Source: Bin5 sp965207495
GTDB lineage: Bacteria > Chloroflexota > Anaerolineae > Caldilineales > Caldilineaceae
Assembly: GCA_965207495.1 (NCBI GenBank)
Contig: OZ242287.1
Location: 5,208,001-5,272,000, forward strand
Direction: 5' to 3'
Length of the DNA: 64,000 nucleotides
The notes under the pieces were generated by a model that saw only the letters and a program-made list of their open reading frames with translations, searched no databases and had not been told where the DNA came from. The position numbers and the translations under genes were made by a program. How positions within the stretch are numbered: the stretch's first letter is position 1; each line of letters starts with the position of its first letter. Below, piece by piece: positions 20,977 through 30,267 of the stretch.

Positions 20977-21639
20977 TCAGCTGGATGATTTGGCGCCGGC
21001 ATCGCGCTTGAGAGTTTGGAGCAGGACGCGTCCGGGGCCGCGCAGGTTGGTCATGAACAGGCCTTCGCCACCGAAGAGCATTCTGCGGCAGCCGCCCTCG
21101 CCGCGAACGTCATAATCGATGCCGGCGGAAAAGGCGGCCAGATTGCCGGTGCTGACGAGGAGTTCTTCGCCGGCGGCCATGTGACGCTCGGAGAAGTCGC
21201 CGCTGCCGTGAACGAGCGCGATGCCGTAACCGGAAATTGTCTGCAGAAAGAGGCCGGCGCCACCGAAAACGGCTGCCCCGGCGCGGCGGGCGACCGTCAC
21301 GGTGATATCAACGTCTTCGCCCCAGGCGGCGAGAAAGGAGCCGCGCGTTGTCGTCACAGGGCCATCACGTTCAAGATCCCATATTTCCAGGTGGCCCGGT
21401 GCGTTGGCGGCCAGGAGTGCGTACTGGTCCTCGGCTTTCGATTCCAGATATGTCAATGCGATGCCCTCGCCTGAGAGGCTGCGTCTGAGAGCGCCGCCAG
21501 CGCCGCCCGGCAGGCGCAGGCTCCATTGCATCTGGGGGGAATAGGCCATGAGGGCACCTTTGCTGACCCAGGCGTGTTCACCCGGGGCGAAAACGAGGCG
21601 TGCGGACTGGGCTATTTCACCGCTGATGCTATACTGCAT
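20977..21639 (-). CDS. AIM24 family protein
   Basis: 220 residues from ATG 21639, with AGGAG 7 bases upstream; a longer frame to 21720 lacks support. It is a beta-rich protein with the family blocks MQYSISGEIAQSARLVFAPGEHAWV, GEGIALTYLE, GHLEIWDLERDGPV, GAGLFLQTISGYGIALVHGSG and GEGLFMTNLRGPGRVLLQTL near the end. AIM24/DUF124 proteins are widespread, form a double beta-barrel and have no agreed biochemical role in bacteria. It is divergent from the SUI1 gene with 46 bases between starts, so the two probably share a control region. Confidence 0.88.
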   Translation of the reverse strand: MQYSISGEIAQSARLVFAPGEHAWVSKGALMAYSPQMQWSLRLPGGAGGALRRSLSGEGIALTYLESKAEDQYALLAANAPGHLEIWDLERDGPVTTTRGSFLAAWGEDVDITVTVARRAGAAVFGGAGLFLQTISGYGIALVHGSGDFSERHMAAGEELLVSTGNLAAFSAGIDYDVRGEGGCRRMLFGGEGLFMTNLRGPGRVLLQTLKRDAGAKSSS

Positions 21640-21685
21640 GGTGCAGCTCCTTTCTATTTTCAGGCTGGGAGAGGAAGTACGAACT

Positions 21686-22069
21686 ATGTCCAAGCGCAAG
21701 GCAAAGAAGTCGGATCGCAACAGTTCCGGAAGAGCGGGATCGCGGCTCGTCTATTCGACGGACCCGGTACCTGAGCCTGAGCAGAGTCCGCCGGCGCTGC
21801 CCCGCAACCCGGCCGCGCCCTTCGCCGTTCAGGGGACGCAACCGGTGCGTGTACGCCTGGAGCGGAAGGGGCGCAAAGGGAAGACGGTTTCGATCGTTAC
21901 GGGAATAAAGAGCCCGGATGTGGGCAAGCGCGCCTTGTTGAAGCACCTGAAAGGCAAGCTGGGAAGCGGCGGCGCGGTCAAGGGCGCCGAGCTCGAAATC
22001 CAGGGGGACCAGAGGGAGAGGCTGGTTGCGCTTCTGAATGAACTTGGGTATCGGGCCAAACAGGGCTAG
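21686..22069 (+). CDS. SUI1/YciH-type translation initiation factor
   Basis: 127 residues from ATG 21686. A basic, disordered N-terminus (MSKRKAKKSDRNSSGRAGSR) and a Pro-rich linker lead into the SUI1 fold at about 52-127: VRVRLERKGRKGKTVSIVTG, then a basic RALLKHLKGKLGSGGAVKG loop, then ELEIQGDQRERLVALLNELGY. This matches bacterial YciH, the eIF1 homologue that binds the 30S subunit. Length is normal. AGAGGA lies about 11 bases before the start. Confidence 0.9.
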   Translation: MSKRKAKKSDRNSSGRAGSRLVYSTDPVPEPEQSPPALPRNPAAPFAVQGTQPVRVRLERKGRKGKTVSIVTGIKSPDVGKRALLKHLKGKLGSGGAVKGAELEIQGDQRERLVALLNELGYRAKQG

Positions 22070-22118
22070 AGCAAGGCGTTTCACGGCGGTTGCCGGAATC
22101 CGGCTGCGGCGGTTCCGG

Positions 22119-23375
22119 TTATCGTAGATTGCGGCCGACGCTGGTTCCGCTTTCTACGCCCTTGCCGTTGCCGAATGCGTCGGCGCGGCTGTAGGGATGG
22201 ATTACGACATTGCGGCCCAAGCGGCTGGCGGCGGGCACGACGCTGCCTTTGCCGATGAGGGAGAGTCCGGTGTTGAGGCGGGCCGGCAGCTCGGGATTGG
22301 GGTTGTTGCTGTGCGAATGGCCGACATGCGCGTCCTGGCAGACGCGCACTTCTTTGTCGATCACGCAGCGCTCGACGACTGCGCCGGCTTCGATGATGGT
22401 ATCGTTGAGGATGACACTGTCGCGGACGACGGCGCCCTCGCCCACCTGCACGCCTGGAGACAGGACGCTGCGTTCCACTGCGCCTTCTATCTGGCAGCCA
22501 TTGGATAGAAGCGTCCCATCCACGTCCGCGGCCGGCCCCAGCTTGACCGGCGCGCGCTCCTGGCTGCGGGTATGCACGACCCATTCCGGCGCATAGAGGT
22601 TTAGCGCCGGCTCCTCGGCCAGCAGGCTCATATTTGCATCCCAGTAGGCCTGAACGGTGCTGGCATCGGCCCAGTAGCCCGGATAAGTGTAGCTGTTGAC
22701 ATGGCCTTTGGCGACCAGCCCCGGCAGGATATCGCGGCCGATGTCATCGCCGCTGCCGTTGCTGAGGACGTCCACGAGGTAGTCGCGGCTGAAGACATAG
22801 ACGCCCATGCTGGCAAGATTCTGCTGTGTGCGGCGCGGTTTTTCCTGAAACTCGACGACGCGGTTGTCTGCATTCTGCGAGACGATGCCGAAACGGTGGG
22901 TTTCGTGGCGGCTTACGCGGCGGACGGCGATGGTGACGGGGGCACCGGCGCGCAGATGGTGCTCAAGGAAGGGACGGTAGTCCATCAGATAGATATGTTT
23001 GCCGGAGAGGATGAGTACGCACTCCTCCTTCTGCTGGATTACGTAGTCCAGGTTACGCCGGATGGCGTCGGCGGAGCCGCGTTGCCAGTCCCCGTAGGGT
23101 CCGCCGCGGTAGGGTTGCAGCAGACGGACGCCGCCGCTGGAGCGGTCCAGATCCCAAGGTTTGCCGATGCCGATATGGTCGTTGAGGCTGCGGGGCCGGT
23201 ATTGGGTGAGCACGGCGACATTGTGGATGCCGCTGTTGACACAGTTGCTGAGGGAGAAGTCGATCAGGCGGAACTTGCCGGCGAAGGGGACGGCCGGTTC
23301 GGAGCGGATCTCGGTGAGGACACTGAGGTCGGCGTTATCGGCGCCGGCCATGATCATAGCGAATGCAGAAGACAT
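22119..23375 (-). CDS. GlgD-like, probably non-catalytic ADP-glucose pyrophosphorylase subunit
   Basis: 418 residues from ATG 23375, 47 bases downstream of glgC and clearly paralogous to it. The nucleotidyltransferase fold and left-handed beta-helix end are complete (PAVPFAGKFRLIDFSLSNC, LTQYRPRSLNDHIGIGKPWDLD, SGKHIYLMDY, VVEFQEKP). Three active-site features are altered. The GGEGTRL nucleotide loop reads GADNADL at 11-17. The Lys in RAKPAVPF is Glu27. The catalytic Asp in SGDHIYKMD is Lys126. Changes of this kind mark regulatory partners such as Firmicutes GlgD and plant large subunits. I infer a heteromer with the neighbouring GlgC. Confidence 0.85.
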   Translation of the reverse strand: MSSAFAMIMAGADNADLSVLTEIRSEPAVPFAGKFRLIDFSLSNCVNSGIHNVAVLTQYRPRSLNDHIGIGKPWDLDRSSGGVRLLQPYRGGPYGDWQRGSADAIRRNLDYVIQQKEECVLILSGKHIYLMDYRPFLEHHLRAGAPVTIAVRRVSRHETHRFGIVSQNADNRVVEFQEKPRRTQQNLASMGVYVFSRDYLVDVLSNGSGDDIGRDILPGLVAKGHVNSYTYPGYWADASTVQAYWDANMSLLAEEPALNLYAPEWVVHTRSQERAPVKLGPAADVDGTLLSNGCQIEGAVERSVLSPGVQVGEGAVVRDSVILNDTIIEAGAVVERCVIDKEVRVCQDAHVGHSHSNNPNPELPARLNTGLSLIGKGSVVPAASRLGRNVVIHPYSRADAFGNGKGVESGTSVGRNLR

Positions 23376-23422
23376 AGGGAGCGATCCTCGCGGTCCGTTT
23401 GTGTAGAGGTGCAGCGGGAAGG

Positions 23423-24682
23423 CTATACGGTTTGCCCATCCTCCACGACGAGGTTCGGTGGAAAGTCCTGCTCGCCGCTGTCGCTGTTGACAATTACGTT
23501 TGTGCCAATTTGGGCGCCGTCGGGAATAAATGCGCCTTTGCCGATGACGGTATGGGCGCTGTCCAGTTTGTCGGGAAACTGCTGGTTGGGCGGCGGCGCG
23601 TCCGAAGTGGCGCAGCCGACATTGGCCCCGAACCCGACGATGACCTGCTTGTCGATGATGACCCGTTCCACGTGGGCGCCGGGGCCGATCCAAGAGTCGT
23701 TCATGAGGATGCTGTCCTGCACGACCGCGCCGGGACTGACATAGACGCCGGGGCTGAAGATGCTGTTTTTGACAGTTCCATGCACTTCACAACCGTTCGA
23801 CACCATACTCTGCACGACCCGTGATTGGGGTCCGAATTTGGCAGGCGGACGTTCCTCTGAGCGGGTGGAGACGGGCCAGTTGTCGGTATAGAGGTCGAGG
23901 GCCGGGTTGGGTTGGAGCAGTTCGAGGCTTGTCTTCCAGTAGGCATCTACGGTGCCGACGTCGACCCAGTATCCGGTGAAGGGGTAGGAAAGGACGCGGT
24001 CTCCGGCGGCGAGCATGGCGGGGACGACGTGCTGGCCGAAATCGGTGCGGGGGTCGTCGGCGCCTTTTTCCTGGAGGCGTTGGGCCAGAACGCGGCTGTT
24101 AAAAACGTAGATGCCCATTGATGCCAGATTGCTGGTTGGCTTCTCCGGTTTTTCATAGAACTGGACGATCTCATCCTCCGAGTTCGTCTCCATGATTCCG
24201 AATCGGTGCGCCTCCTCGATCGGCACGGGCATAACGCCGATGGTCACGTCGGCACCCTTGCGCTGGTGGAAGTCCAGCATAGGGCCGTAGTCCATCTTAT
24301 AGATGTGGTCGCCGGAGAGAATCAGGGCGGTGTCGGCATTGTATTCGGCGAGGAAGTTCAGATTTTGTAGAATTGCGTCGGCGGTGCCGGCATACCAGTC
24401 CTGTTCGCCGCGGCCCTGATAGGGCTGCAGGAGGCGGATGCCGCCGTGCTGGCGGTCGAGATCCCAGGGTTTGCCGATGCCGATGTGTTCGTTGAGACTG
24501 TGGGGCCGGTATTGGGTGAGGACGCCGACGGTATAGATGCCGCTATTGACGCAGTTGCTGATCGTGAAGTCGATAATGCGGAACTTGCCGGCAAAGGGAA
24601 CCGCGGGTTTTGCCCTTTTTTCGGACAGGACGGTGAGACGAGTGCCCTCTCCGCCAGCCAGGATCATAGCAACGGTTCTCAT
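23423..24682 (-). CDS. glgC: Glucose-1-phosphate adenylyltransferase, catalytic subunit
   Basis: 419 residues from ATG 24682. It makes ADP-glucose from ATP and glucose-1-phosphate, the committed step of bacterial glycogen synthesis. Diagnostic motifs are intact: AGGEGTRL at 9-16, KRAKPAVPFAGKFRIIDF, WYAGTADAI, SGDHIYKMDY with catalytic Asp125, VQFYEKPEKP and the C-terminal hexapeptide beta-helix. It is the first gene of a two-gene unit with the GlgD-like paralogue. A TATAAT box lies about 40 bases upstream on the minus strand. Confidence 0.94.
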   Translation of the reverse strand: MRTVAMILAGGEGTRLTVLSEKRAKPAVPFAGKFRIIDFTISNCVNSGIYTVGVLTQYRPHSLNEHIGIGKPWDLDRQHGGIRLLQPYQGRGEQDWYAGTADAILQNLNFLAEYNADTALILSGDHIYKMDYGPMLDFHQRKGADVTIGVMPVPIEEAHRFGIMETNSEDEIVQFYEKPEKPTSNLASMGIYVFNSRVLAQRLQEKGADDPRTDFGQHVVPAMLAAGDRVLSYPFTGYWVDVGTVDAYWKTSLELLQPNPALDLYTDNWPVSTRSEERPPAKFGPQSRVVQSMVSNGCEVHGTVKNSIFSPGVYVSPGAVVQDSILMNDSWIGPGAHVERVIIDKQVIVGFGANVGCATSDAPPPNQQFPDKLDSAHTVIGKGAFIPDGAQIGTNVIVNSDSGEQDFPPNLVVEDGQTV

Positions 24683-25130
24683 GGGCGACTTTCCAGGCGG
24701 CTCCTGTGTGGCGAGGCGATTATACGATCTTGAAATTGGGTCTATCTTATCTGAAAGAGTGTGAAAGACCAATAGTCATTCGTAAGGTATGAGTGAAGTA
24801 CGCTTTGGCTACGGGCACAGACAGGGACGGGCGCTTCTGGTATGGGGGCCTTCGCAGCAGGGCAAGGACTCCGGGCGCCTTCCAGATAAGCTCGTACTTG
24901 GGTTTTCTTGCCTGCATCTCTATACTTGACGTTTGAGTTTCCAGAAACAGGCCCCTGTTTGGAGACAACCAGCCTGAATTTTTGGCCACCTGTGGCGTGT
25001 GTGCGGACTGATGTCGTGCAGGGGAGCTTTCTCCGGCCAAAACGTAGACAGTCAGTCGTATCCAGTGCAGCCTGGTTCGACAGAGGCGCGCCCCATGATG
25101 GGAGGCGCCGCACTGGCGGGAGGTCCTAGA
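24683..25130. other. Divergent region between glgC and the first glycosyltransferase
   Basis: 448 bases with no convincing gene. The minus strand has TATAAT at 24724-24719, upstream of glgC, but the -35 side is weak. The right end holds GGGAGGT at 25118-25124, a ribosome site for the ATG at 25131. Confidence 0.5.
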
Positions 25131-25245
25131 ATGAAAGAGAGAGTCTGAAACGTCATCTCCGAGGGAACATCCAGCCGGCGCTGCCGAATCAACAGAGACC
25201 GAACGCATCCGCCTCGCACTGGTAGCAGGGGGAATCCTGTTCGTA

Positions 25246-27324
25246 TTGACGCTGGCCGTCCTATTGCTGCGTCTTCAGCGTTTAGATGAACTCCCGTTTG
25301 GGCTCCATCATGATGAAGGGGCACATGGCATGGATGCCTTGCGGGTGTTGCAGGGAGAGCATGCTGTTTTCTTTCCTGCAAACAATGGGCGCGAAGGACT
25401 GATTGTCTATACGATTGCGCTGGCCATCTCCTTTTTGGGGCGCACGATGCTGGCTCTTCGTCTGCCCACTGCTCTAGCCAGCGCGGGCACAGTCTTTGTT
25501 GTTTTCTGGCTGGGGCGGCTGCTCTTTGGCAGAGATGAAAGCGAGAGGGCGACACCGTGGCGCGGCCTGTTGGTCGGTGGAGTTGGGGCCGGTCTGCTGG
25601 CGATATCCCTCGGCCAGACGATTATTGGGCGTGCGGCGCTCAGGGCCAACTTCCTGCCACTGTTTCTGTGTCTGTGTGTGGCCTTGCTCTGGTGTGGGTG
25701 GGAGGGTAGGAGCTGGCGGCGGGTTGCGCTGGCGGGGGCGTGCGCCGGGCTGCTGCCATACACCTATCTTGCGGCGCGTTTCACACCTTTCCTGTTTCTC
25801 ATTTTTGGTCTGAGTTTTCTGCTGCCCTGGGGCAAGTGTAGAGTTCGCTTGCGGGCTGAGCTACCATGGGCGGGCCTGTTTCTGGGCGTGGCCGGACTGG
25901 TTGCGGCGCCGATTCTCGTTCATTTTGCTTTACATCCCGAACATTTTTTTATCCGCAGCGACCAGCTATTGGTACTCCAGTCTAATCGGAGTCAGGGAGA
26001 ACCGCTGGGCGCCTTTCTGGGCAATGTATGGGCACATCTGTTGGCCTTAGGTTTTCGCGGCGATCCGAACTGGCGGCATAACTTCGCCGGTCAGCCGATG
26101 CTGAGTCCATGGGAAGCGTTCTTTTTCTGGCTTGGCGCGGGGTTGGCCGTGTGGCGCTGGCAACGGCCCGCCTACCGACTGCTGCTGATCTGGCTGGTGG
26201 TCCTGGCTCTGCCGGCGATGCTAGCCAGGGATATTCTTGTTCCCAACACGCTGCGTATGATCGGCGCGGCGCCGGCAATCTATCTGCTCGCGGCAATCGG
26301 CGTGTGGGAGACATTCCGTTTCTTGCAGGTGCGGTTTTTCGGGGACTATAAAGGAATAGCCGCCATCGGACTGGCGTTTGTGGTCAGCGGCACAATACTG
26401 ATTCAGGGTGTTGGCACACATCGCACCTATTTCCAGAGGTGGGCGGACGAGCCGGGCGTCTATCATGAGTATGCAGTGGGTTGGGTAGATTTGATTCAGG
26501 TGTTAAGCCTGGAGCCGCCCGATGCGGAGATTGTCTTTTTGATCCCCGATGGACAGCGCCATAAGGCATTGGCAGAGGGATTTCGTAGTCCAACTTTCGA
26601 ATATCTTTATCAAGGCGCGGCGCAAGTCCACCTTTTCCATACGGCCATGCCCAACCTGGCGCAGCGGATCGAATCCACGCTTGCAGACCTGGGGAACATA
26701 TCCACTGTAAGAGTTGTGGACTGGGACACCGAGGCTGCATGGACAGGCGATGAGAGCGATCGCTTTGCTGTTCTATTTGGCAAATATGGACGTTACCTGG
26801 GCAGTGACGCGTACGGCAGCTTTCAGGTTCATAACTACACGGACATTGCGCTGGATCGTCCGTGGACATTCTATGAAAATCTGGAGCCGCTGACAGTCTA
26901 TTACGATGGCGACATCTCTCTTGAGGGACTCGCCCTGGGCCAGGGCATGGAGCAGATGTCATCGCAGCAGCTACTCGACCTGGGGCAGGATCGATCTTTG
27001 TGGATGGCCCTGCAGTGGCGAACTGAATCCGGGTTAGATGTCGACTATGCTATATCCCTCCGCCTTTACAACGCTGAGGAGGAAAGGTCTTACCAGAGGG
27101 ATATTGTCCTTTGGAAACCGAATCATACGCTCACCGGGAGCGGAGGGACATCCGAACTGTTCGATACCCTGATCCAGTTTGATTTCCCGACAGATCTCCC
27201 GCCCGGTGAGTACGAGTTGCGGCTGGTCGTTTACAGCACCGAGACCCAGATACCGACGGTCGAGATCGGGGTGTGGGAGCCGGAGTTGACGCTGGCGCGC
27301 CTGCACCTGGAGGAGGGCCCGTGA
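25246..27324 (+). CDS. GT-C membrane glycosyltransferase (GT39/ArnT type) 1
   Basis: The open frame gives 692 residues from TTG 25246, but this cuts into the first membrane helix. Upstream codons still resemble the paralogue at 30268. A perfect ribosome site and ATG at 25131 are one base out of frame, so the real start is probably there, with an indel or +1 shift. The GT-C acidic motif HHDEGAHG near the first loop (Asp23/Glu24 in this numbering) and about ten helices mark a PMT/ArnT-like enzyme using a lipid-linked sugar. The last 150 residues (from RPWTFYENLEPLTVYYDGDI) are a beta-rich domain shared with the next two genes. Confidence 0.85.
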   Translation: MTLAVLLLRLQRLDELPFGLHHDEGAHGMDALRVLQGEHAVFFPANNGREGLIVYTIALAISFLGRTMLALRLPTALASAGTVFVVFWLGRLLFGRDESERATPWRGLLVGGVGAGLLAISLGQTIIGRAALRANFLPLFLCLCVALLWCGWEGRSWRRVALAGACAGLLPYTYLAARFTPFLFLIFGLSFLLPWGKCRVRLRAELPWAGLFLGVAGLVAAPILVHFALHPEHFFIRSDQLLVLQSNRSQGEPLGAFLGNVWAHLLALGFRGDPNWRHNFAGQPMLSPWEAFFFWLGAGLAVWRWQRPAYRLLLIWLVVLALPAMLARDILVPNTLRMIGAAPAIYLLAAIGVWETFRFLQVRFFGDYKGIAAIGLAFVVSGTILIQGVGTHRTYFQRWADEPGVYHEYAVGWVDLIQVLSLEPPDAEIVFLIPDGQRHKALAEGFRSPTFEYLYQGAAQVHLFHTAMPNLAQRIESTLADLGNISTVRVVDWDTEAAWTGDESDRFAVLFGKYGRYLGSDAYGSFQVHNYTDIALDRPWTFYENLEPLTVYYDGDISLEGLALGQGMEQMSSQQLLDLGQDRSLWMALQWRTESGLDVDYAISLRLYNAEEERSYQRDIVLWKPNHTLTGSGGTSELFDTLIQFDFPTDLPPGEYELRLVVYSTETQIPTVEIGVWEPELTLARLHLEEGP

Positions 27325-27708
27325 CGGGAAGATGCGGAGGCGTCAGCAGTTGATCTTCTGCTGTTGGGAAGGGGCGGCGTATTCGCCAAGAGCGCAAGAT
27401 TCATAGGCCATCACAGCCGAAAAATCGTGCCCGGTGGTGGGTCCGGCGCCGCTTCAGATGCCGGAGCAGCCATCGACTTAAATGAAGTCGATCGGGACGA
27501 TGGCAAAAACAGTCCGGCGCCCTGGAATCGCAAAGTTGATGATTTTCTGAAGTGGCGCGATCGTTGGACTGTCAGGCTTTGCGGCTGGTGCGGGACCGAT
27601 CAACCTGTCGCCGGTAAGTATGCTTTGCGGGCCTCGCCAATCAGATTCAGGTAACGACCCGATCAAGAGCAAATGCACAGTAGTGGAAGAGCATTGCAGG
27701 AGAATTCG
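27325..27708. other. Gene-free gap between glycosyltransferases 1 and 2
   Basis: 384 bases. One open frame of about 96 codons exists but has no ribosome site and no recognisable content. Apart from the AGGAG site before 27709 I see nothing functional. Confidence 0.5.
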
Positions 27709-30126
27709 ATGCGCTCGACAGTCATATATGCTTTTCTCGGTATTGTGATCCTGTCCGGGTCGGGGCTGCGCACGTGGAATGTCAACTGGGACGGGGGGAT
27801 TCATGCCCACTCGGACGAAAGAGTAACTGCATGCATCTACGCGCCGGCGATTGGTTGGCCTTCTTCAATCGACGAGTTTCGCAGTCCCCGGCGTAGTCCA
27901 CTTAATCCCATGTGGGACTCAAGGAACGCCCGAAGCCGCCTCTTTCCCTACGGCCATTTTCCCCTTTACTTGGGCGTCCTCACCGCCGAAATGCTGAGCG
28001 ATCTAGCAGGGGCAGCAAGATTGCTGCCCCTCCCGGATAGGAACATTGCGTTGATGGAGCAGGCCAATACGACCTGCGAGGGCACGGCCTTTGCCGGCAG
28101 GCTGCTCATGGCTCTGCTGGATACAGTGACGATCATTCTGCTGTTCCTGGTGGGACGGAGGCTGTACGGCGCGGCCGGAGGCTTGCTGGCCGCGGCACTT
28201 TACGCCTACACCGCCCAGGCGGTTCAGTTGAGCCATTTCTTCGCCATTGACCCCGCGGGCACGACCTTCGTTGTGCTAGCAGTCTACGGCGGCGTGCTGA
28301 TGGTTCAGGACCGCTCCTGGCGGGGTGTGCTCTACGCAGGGGTCGGGGGGGGGTTGGCGATTTCAACAAAGTTCAGCATGCTGCCGATCCTGGCCGTACC
28401 GATCATGGCGGCTCTGGTTGTCCTTTGGCGGACCAGAAACCGTCCCCAACATGCGAACGGAGAAGGGCGAGACTCCTCCGGCCGCAGCGCCGCCGGACGC
28501 ATACTTGTCGGCGCGCCTGTGGCGTTGCTGATTGCCTTTGCGGCTTTTTTGGTCACCAGCCCCTACGCTGTTCTCGACTGGGTGAATTTCTTACAGTCCA
28601 CTCTCGTCTTACAGGGGCGCATGGTGCGCGGGGTCGCTGATTTACCTTTCACGCGCCAATACCGCAACACAGCTACTTATCTCTATTTCATTGAGCAGCA
28701 GGTCTTGTGGGGGATGGGTTTGCCGCTGGGCTTGATCGCGGTGGCGGGCAGCGTTTGGGCGCTGGGGAAGACAGTTCTGCTGCGGGCCAAACCCGGCGAG
28801 TTGATCGTGTGGGTGTGGTTGGCGCCCTACTTTGGCATTACCGGCGCCTTTCTGGCCAAATTCAACCGCTATATGAGTCCCGTCCTGCCCTTTCTCATGC
28901 TCTTTGCCGCAGGCCTGATCGTTTGGCTCTGGCAACTGGGTGCCAAGCGACATCTGCGCCTGGCCGCGCGTGTGCCGGCTGCGCTCCTGTACATTGTCGC
29001 GGTCGGAGGGGGCCTTTTCTGGTCGCTGGCCTATGTCAACGGCGTGTATGCCCACGAGCACACCTGGATCACCGCCAGCCGATGGGTTTATGCCAACGTG
29101 CCGTCCGGCTCGGTGATTCTGTGGGAGTGGTGGGATGATCCTCTGCCCAAGAGCATTCCCGGCGCGCCGGACATGAACATGGAAAGCCACGGACTACGTC
29201 ACATCGACTGGTTGCCCTATGAAGAAGACACGAAGGAAAAATACGACATCCTCCGCAAGAAGCTTCAGGAGGCGGACTACGTTATCTACAGTTCCAAACG
29301 CATCTACGAAAGCGTTGACCAACTGCCTGAACGTTATCCGATGACTATCCGTTACTACGAAATGATGTTTGGCGAGGAGCTGGGCTTCGTCCATGCGGCC
29401 GATTTTACGTCTCCGCCGCGGTTGTTGGGTCGGGCATTCCCCGATCAGGATGCCGACGAAAGCTGGAGCCTGTACGACCACCCGCGCGTATCGATCTTTG
29501 TCAAACAACGGGACCTGAGCGAGGCCGAGTTCGATGCCCTCCTAGGGGGGAGCTGGGAGGGGGCGATTCCTCTGTATACAGGAAGGGACTCTTCGTCCAA
29601 CTCAGTTAGGAACCTTTTGGATTTTCTTTCCGGCCGCCTTCAACTGCTGGTTCACCAGAATGTCCAGCCACTCTACGAACATCTGGAGCCGCTGGCAGTC
29701 GAATATGATGCGGACATCAGTCTTAAGGGCGTTGCTCTGGGCCAAGGCGAAGAGCAGCTGTCACTGCGGCAGCCTTTCAGTCCGGAACGAGACCGTTCTG
29801 TGTGGATGGTCCTGTTATGGGAGACCAATCCGGATACGGATTCCGATTTTGCGATCTCGCTGCGCCTGTACAATAGTGATGGCGGAATGTCCTACCAGAT
29901 GGATGATGTCCTGGGGAACGCGAATCAGGCGCGCACGACGCTGTGGTCTGCATATGAACCGGTTGAAACGCTACACTACCTTGAATTTCCGGCTGATCTC
30001 CAGCCGGGCGAGTATGAGCTGCGACTGATTGTATACAGCACCGAGACCAATGTACCGACTGTCGAGATCGATGTGTGGGAGCCGGAGCTGCTGATGGCGC
30101 GCCTGCAATTGGACGATAGCCCGTGA
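27709..30126 (+). CDS. GT-C membrane glycosyltransferase 2
   Basis: 805 residues from ATG 27709 behind GCAGGAG. The membrane core differs from those of its two neighbours. The first loop carries HAHSDERVTACIY, an Asp-Glu pair as in GT39. It continues with PYGHFPLYLG, a GRLLMALLDTVTIILLFLVGRRLYG helix and a LSHFFAIDPAGTTFVVLA segment. A soluble stretch follows the last helix (about 460-640). The protein ends in the same roughly 150-residue domain as its neighbours (EHLEPLAVEYDADISLKGVALGQG to IDVWEPELLMARLQL). The shared tail on an unlike core suggests domain exchange within the cluster. Confidence 0.85.
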   Translation: MRSTVIYAFLGIVILSGSGLRTWNVNWDGGIHAHSDERVTACIYAPAIGWPSSIDEFRSPRRSPLNPMWDSRNARSRLFPYGHFPLYLGVLTAEMLSDLAGAARLLPLPDRNIALMEQANTTCEGTAFAGRLLMALLDTVTIILLFLVGRRLYGAAGGLLAAALYAYTAQAVQLSHFFAIDPAGTTFVVLAVYGGVLMVQDRSWRGVLYAGVGGGLAISTKFSMLPILAVPIMAALVVLWRTRNRPQHANGEGRDSSGRSAAGRILVGAPVALLIAFAAFLVTSPYAVLDWVNFLQSTLVLQGRMVRGVADLPFTRQYRNTATYLYFIEQQVLWGMGLPLGLIAVAGSVWALGKTVLLRAKPGELIVWVWLAPYFGITGAFLAKFNRYMSPVLPFLMLFAAGLIVWLWQLGAKRHLRLAARVPAALLYIVAVGGGLFWSLAYVNGVYAHEHTWITASRWVYANVPSGSVILWEWWDDPLPKSIPGAPDMNMESHGLRHIDWLPYEEDTKEKYDILRKKLQEADYVIYSSKRIYESVDQLPERYPMTIRYYEMMFGEELGFVHAADFTSPPRLLGRAFPDQDADESWSLYDHPRVSIFVKQRDLSEAEFDALLGGSWEGAIPLYTGRDSSSNSVRNLLDFLSGRLQLLVHQNVQPLYEHLEPLAVEYDADISLKGVALGQGEEQLSLRQPFSPERDRSVWMVLLWETNPDTDSDFAISLRLYNSDGGMSYQMDDVLGNANQARTTLWSAYEPVETLHYLEFPADLQPGEYELRLIVYSTETNVPTVEIDVWEPELLMARLQLDDSP

Positions 30127-30267
30127 ATCACAAGCGAAACAGCGACGATTGGCGGTAGCAGTCTGGCCAGGTCGCGGAAGAAATCGGAATGGGGGGCGCG
30201 AAGAGGTACCACGAGAATGGGGCAAGAGTAAGGCGAGAATGAGGGAATACATTGAGGAAATTCAAAG

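Noticed and set aside
27364..27654. Possible 96-codon gene between glycosyltransferases 1 and 2
   Set aside because: No ribosome site, no recognisable motif, no coding-like composition.
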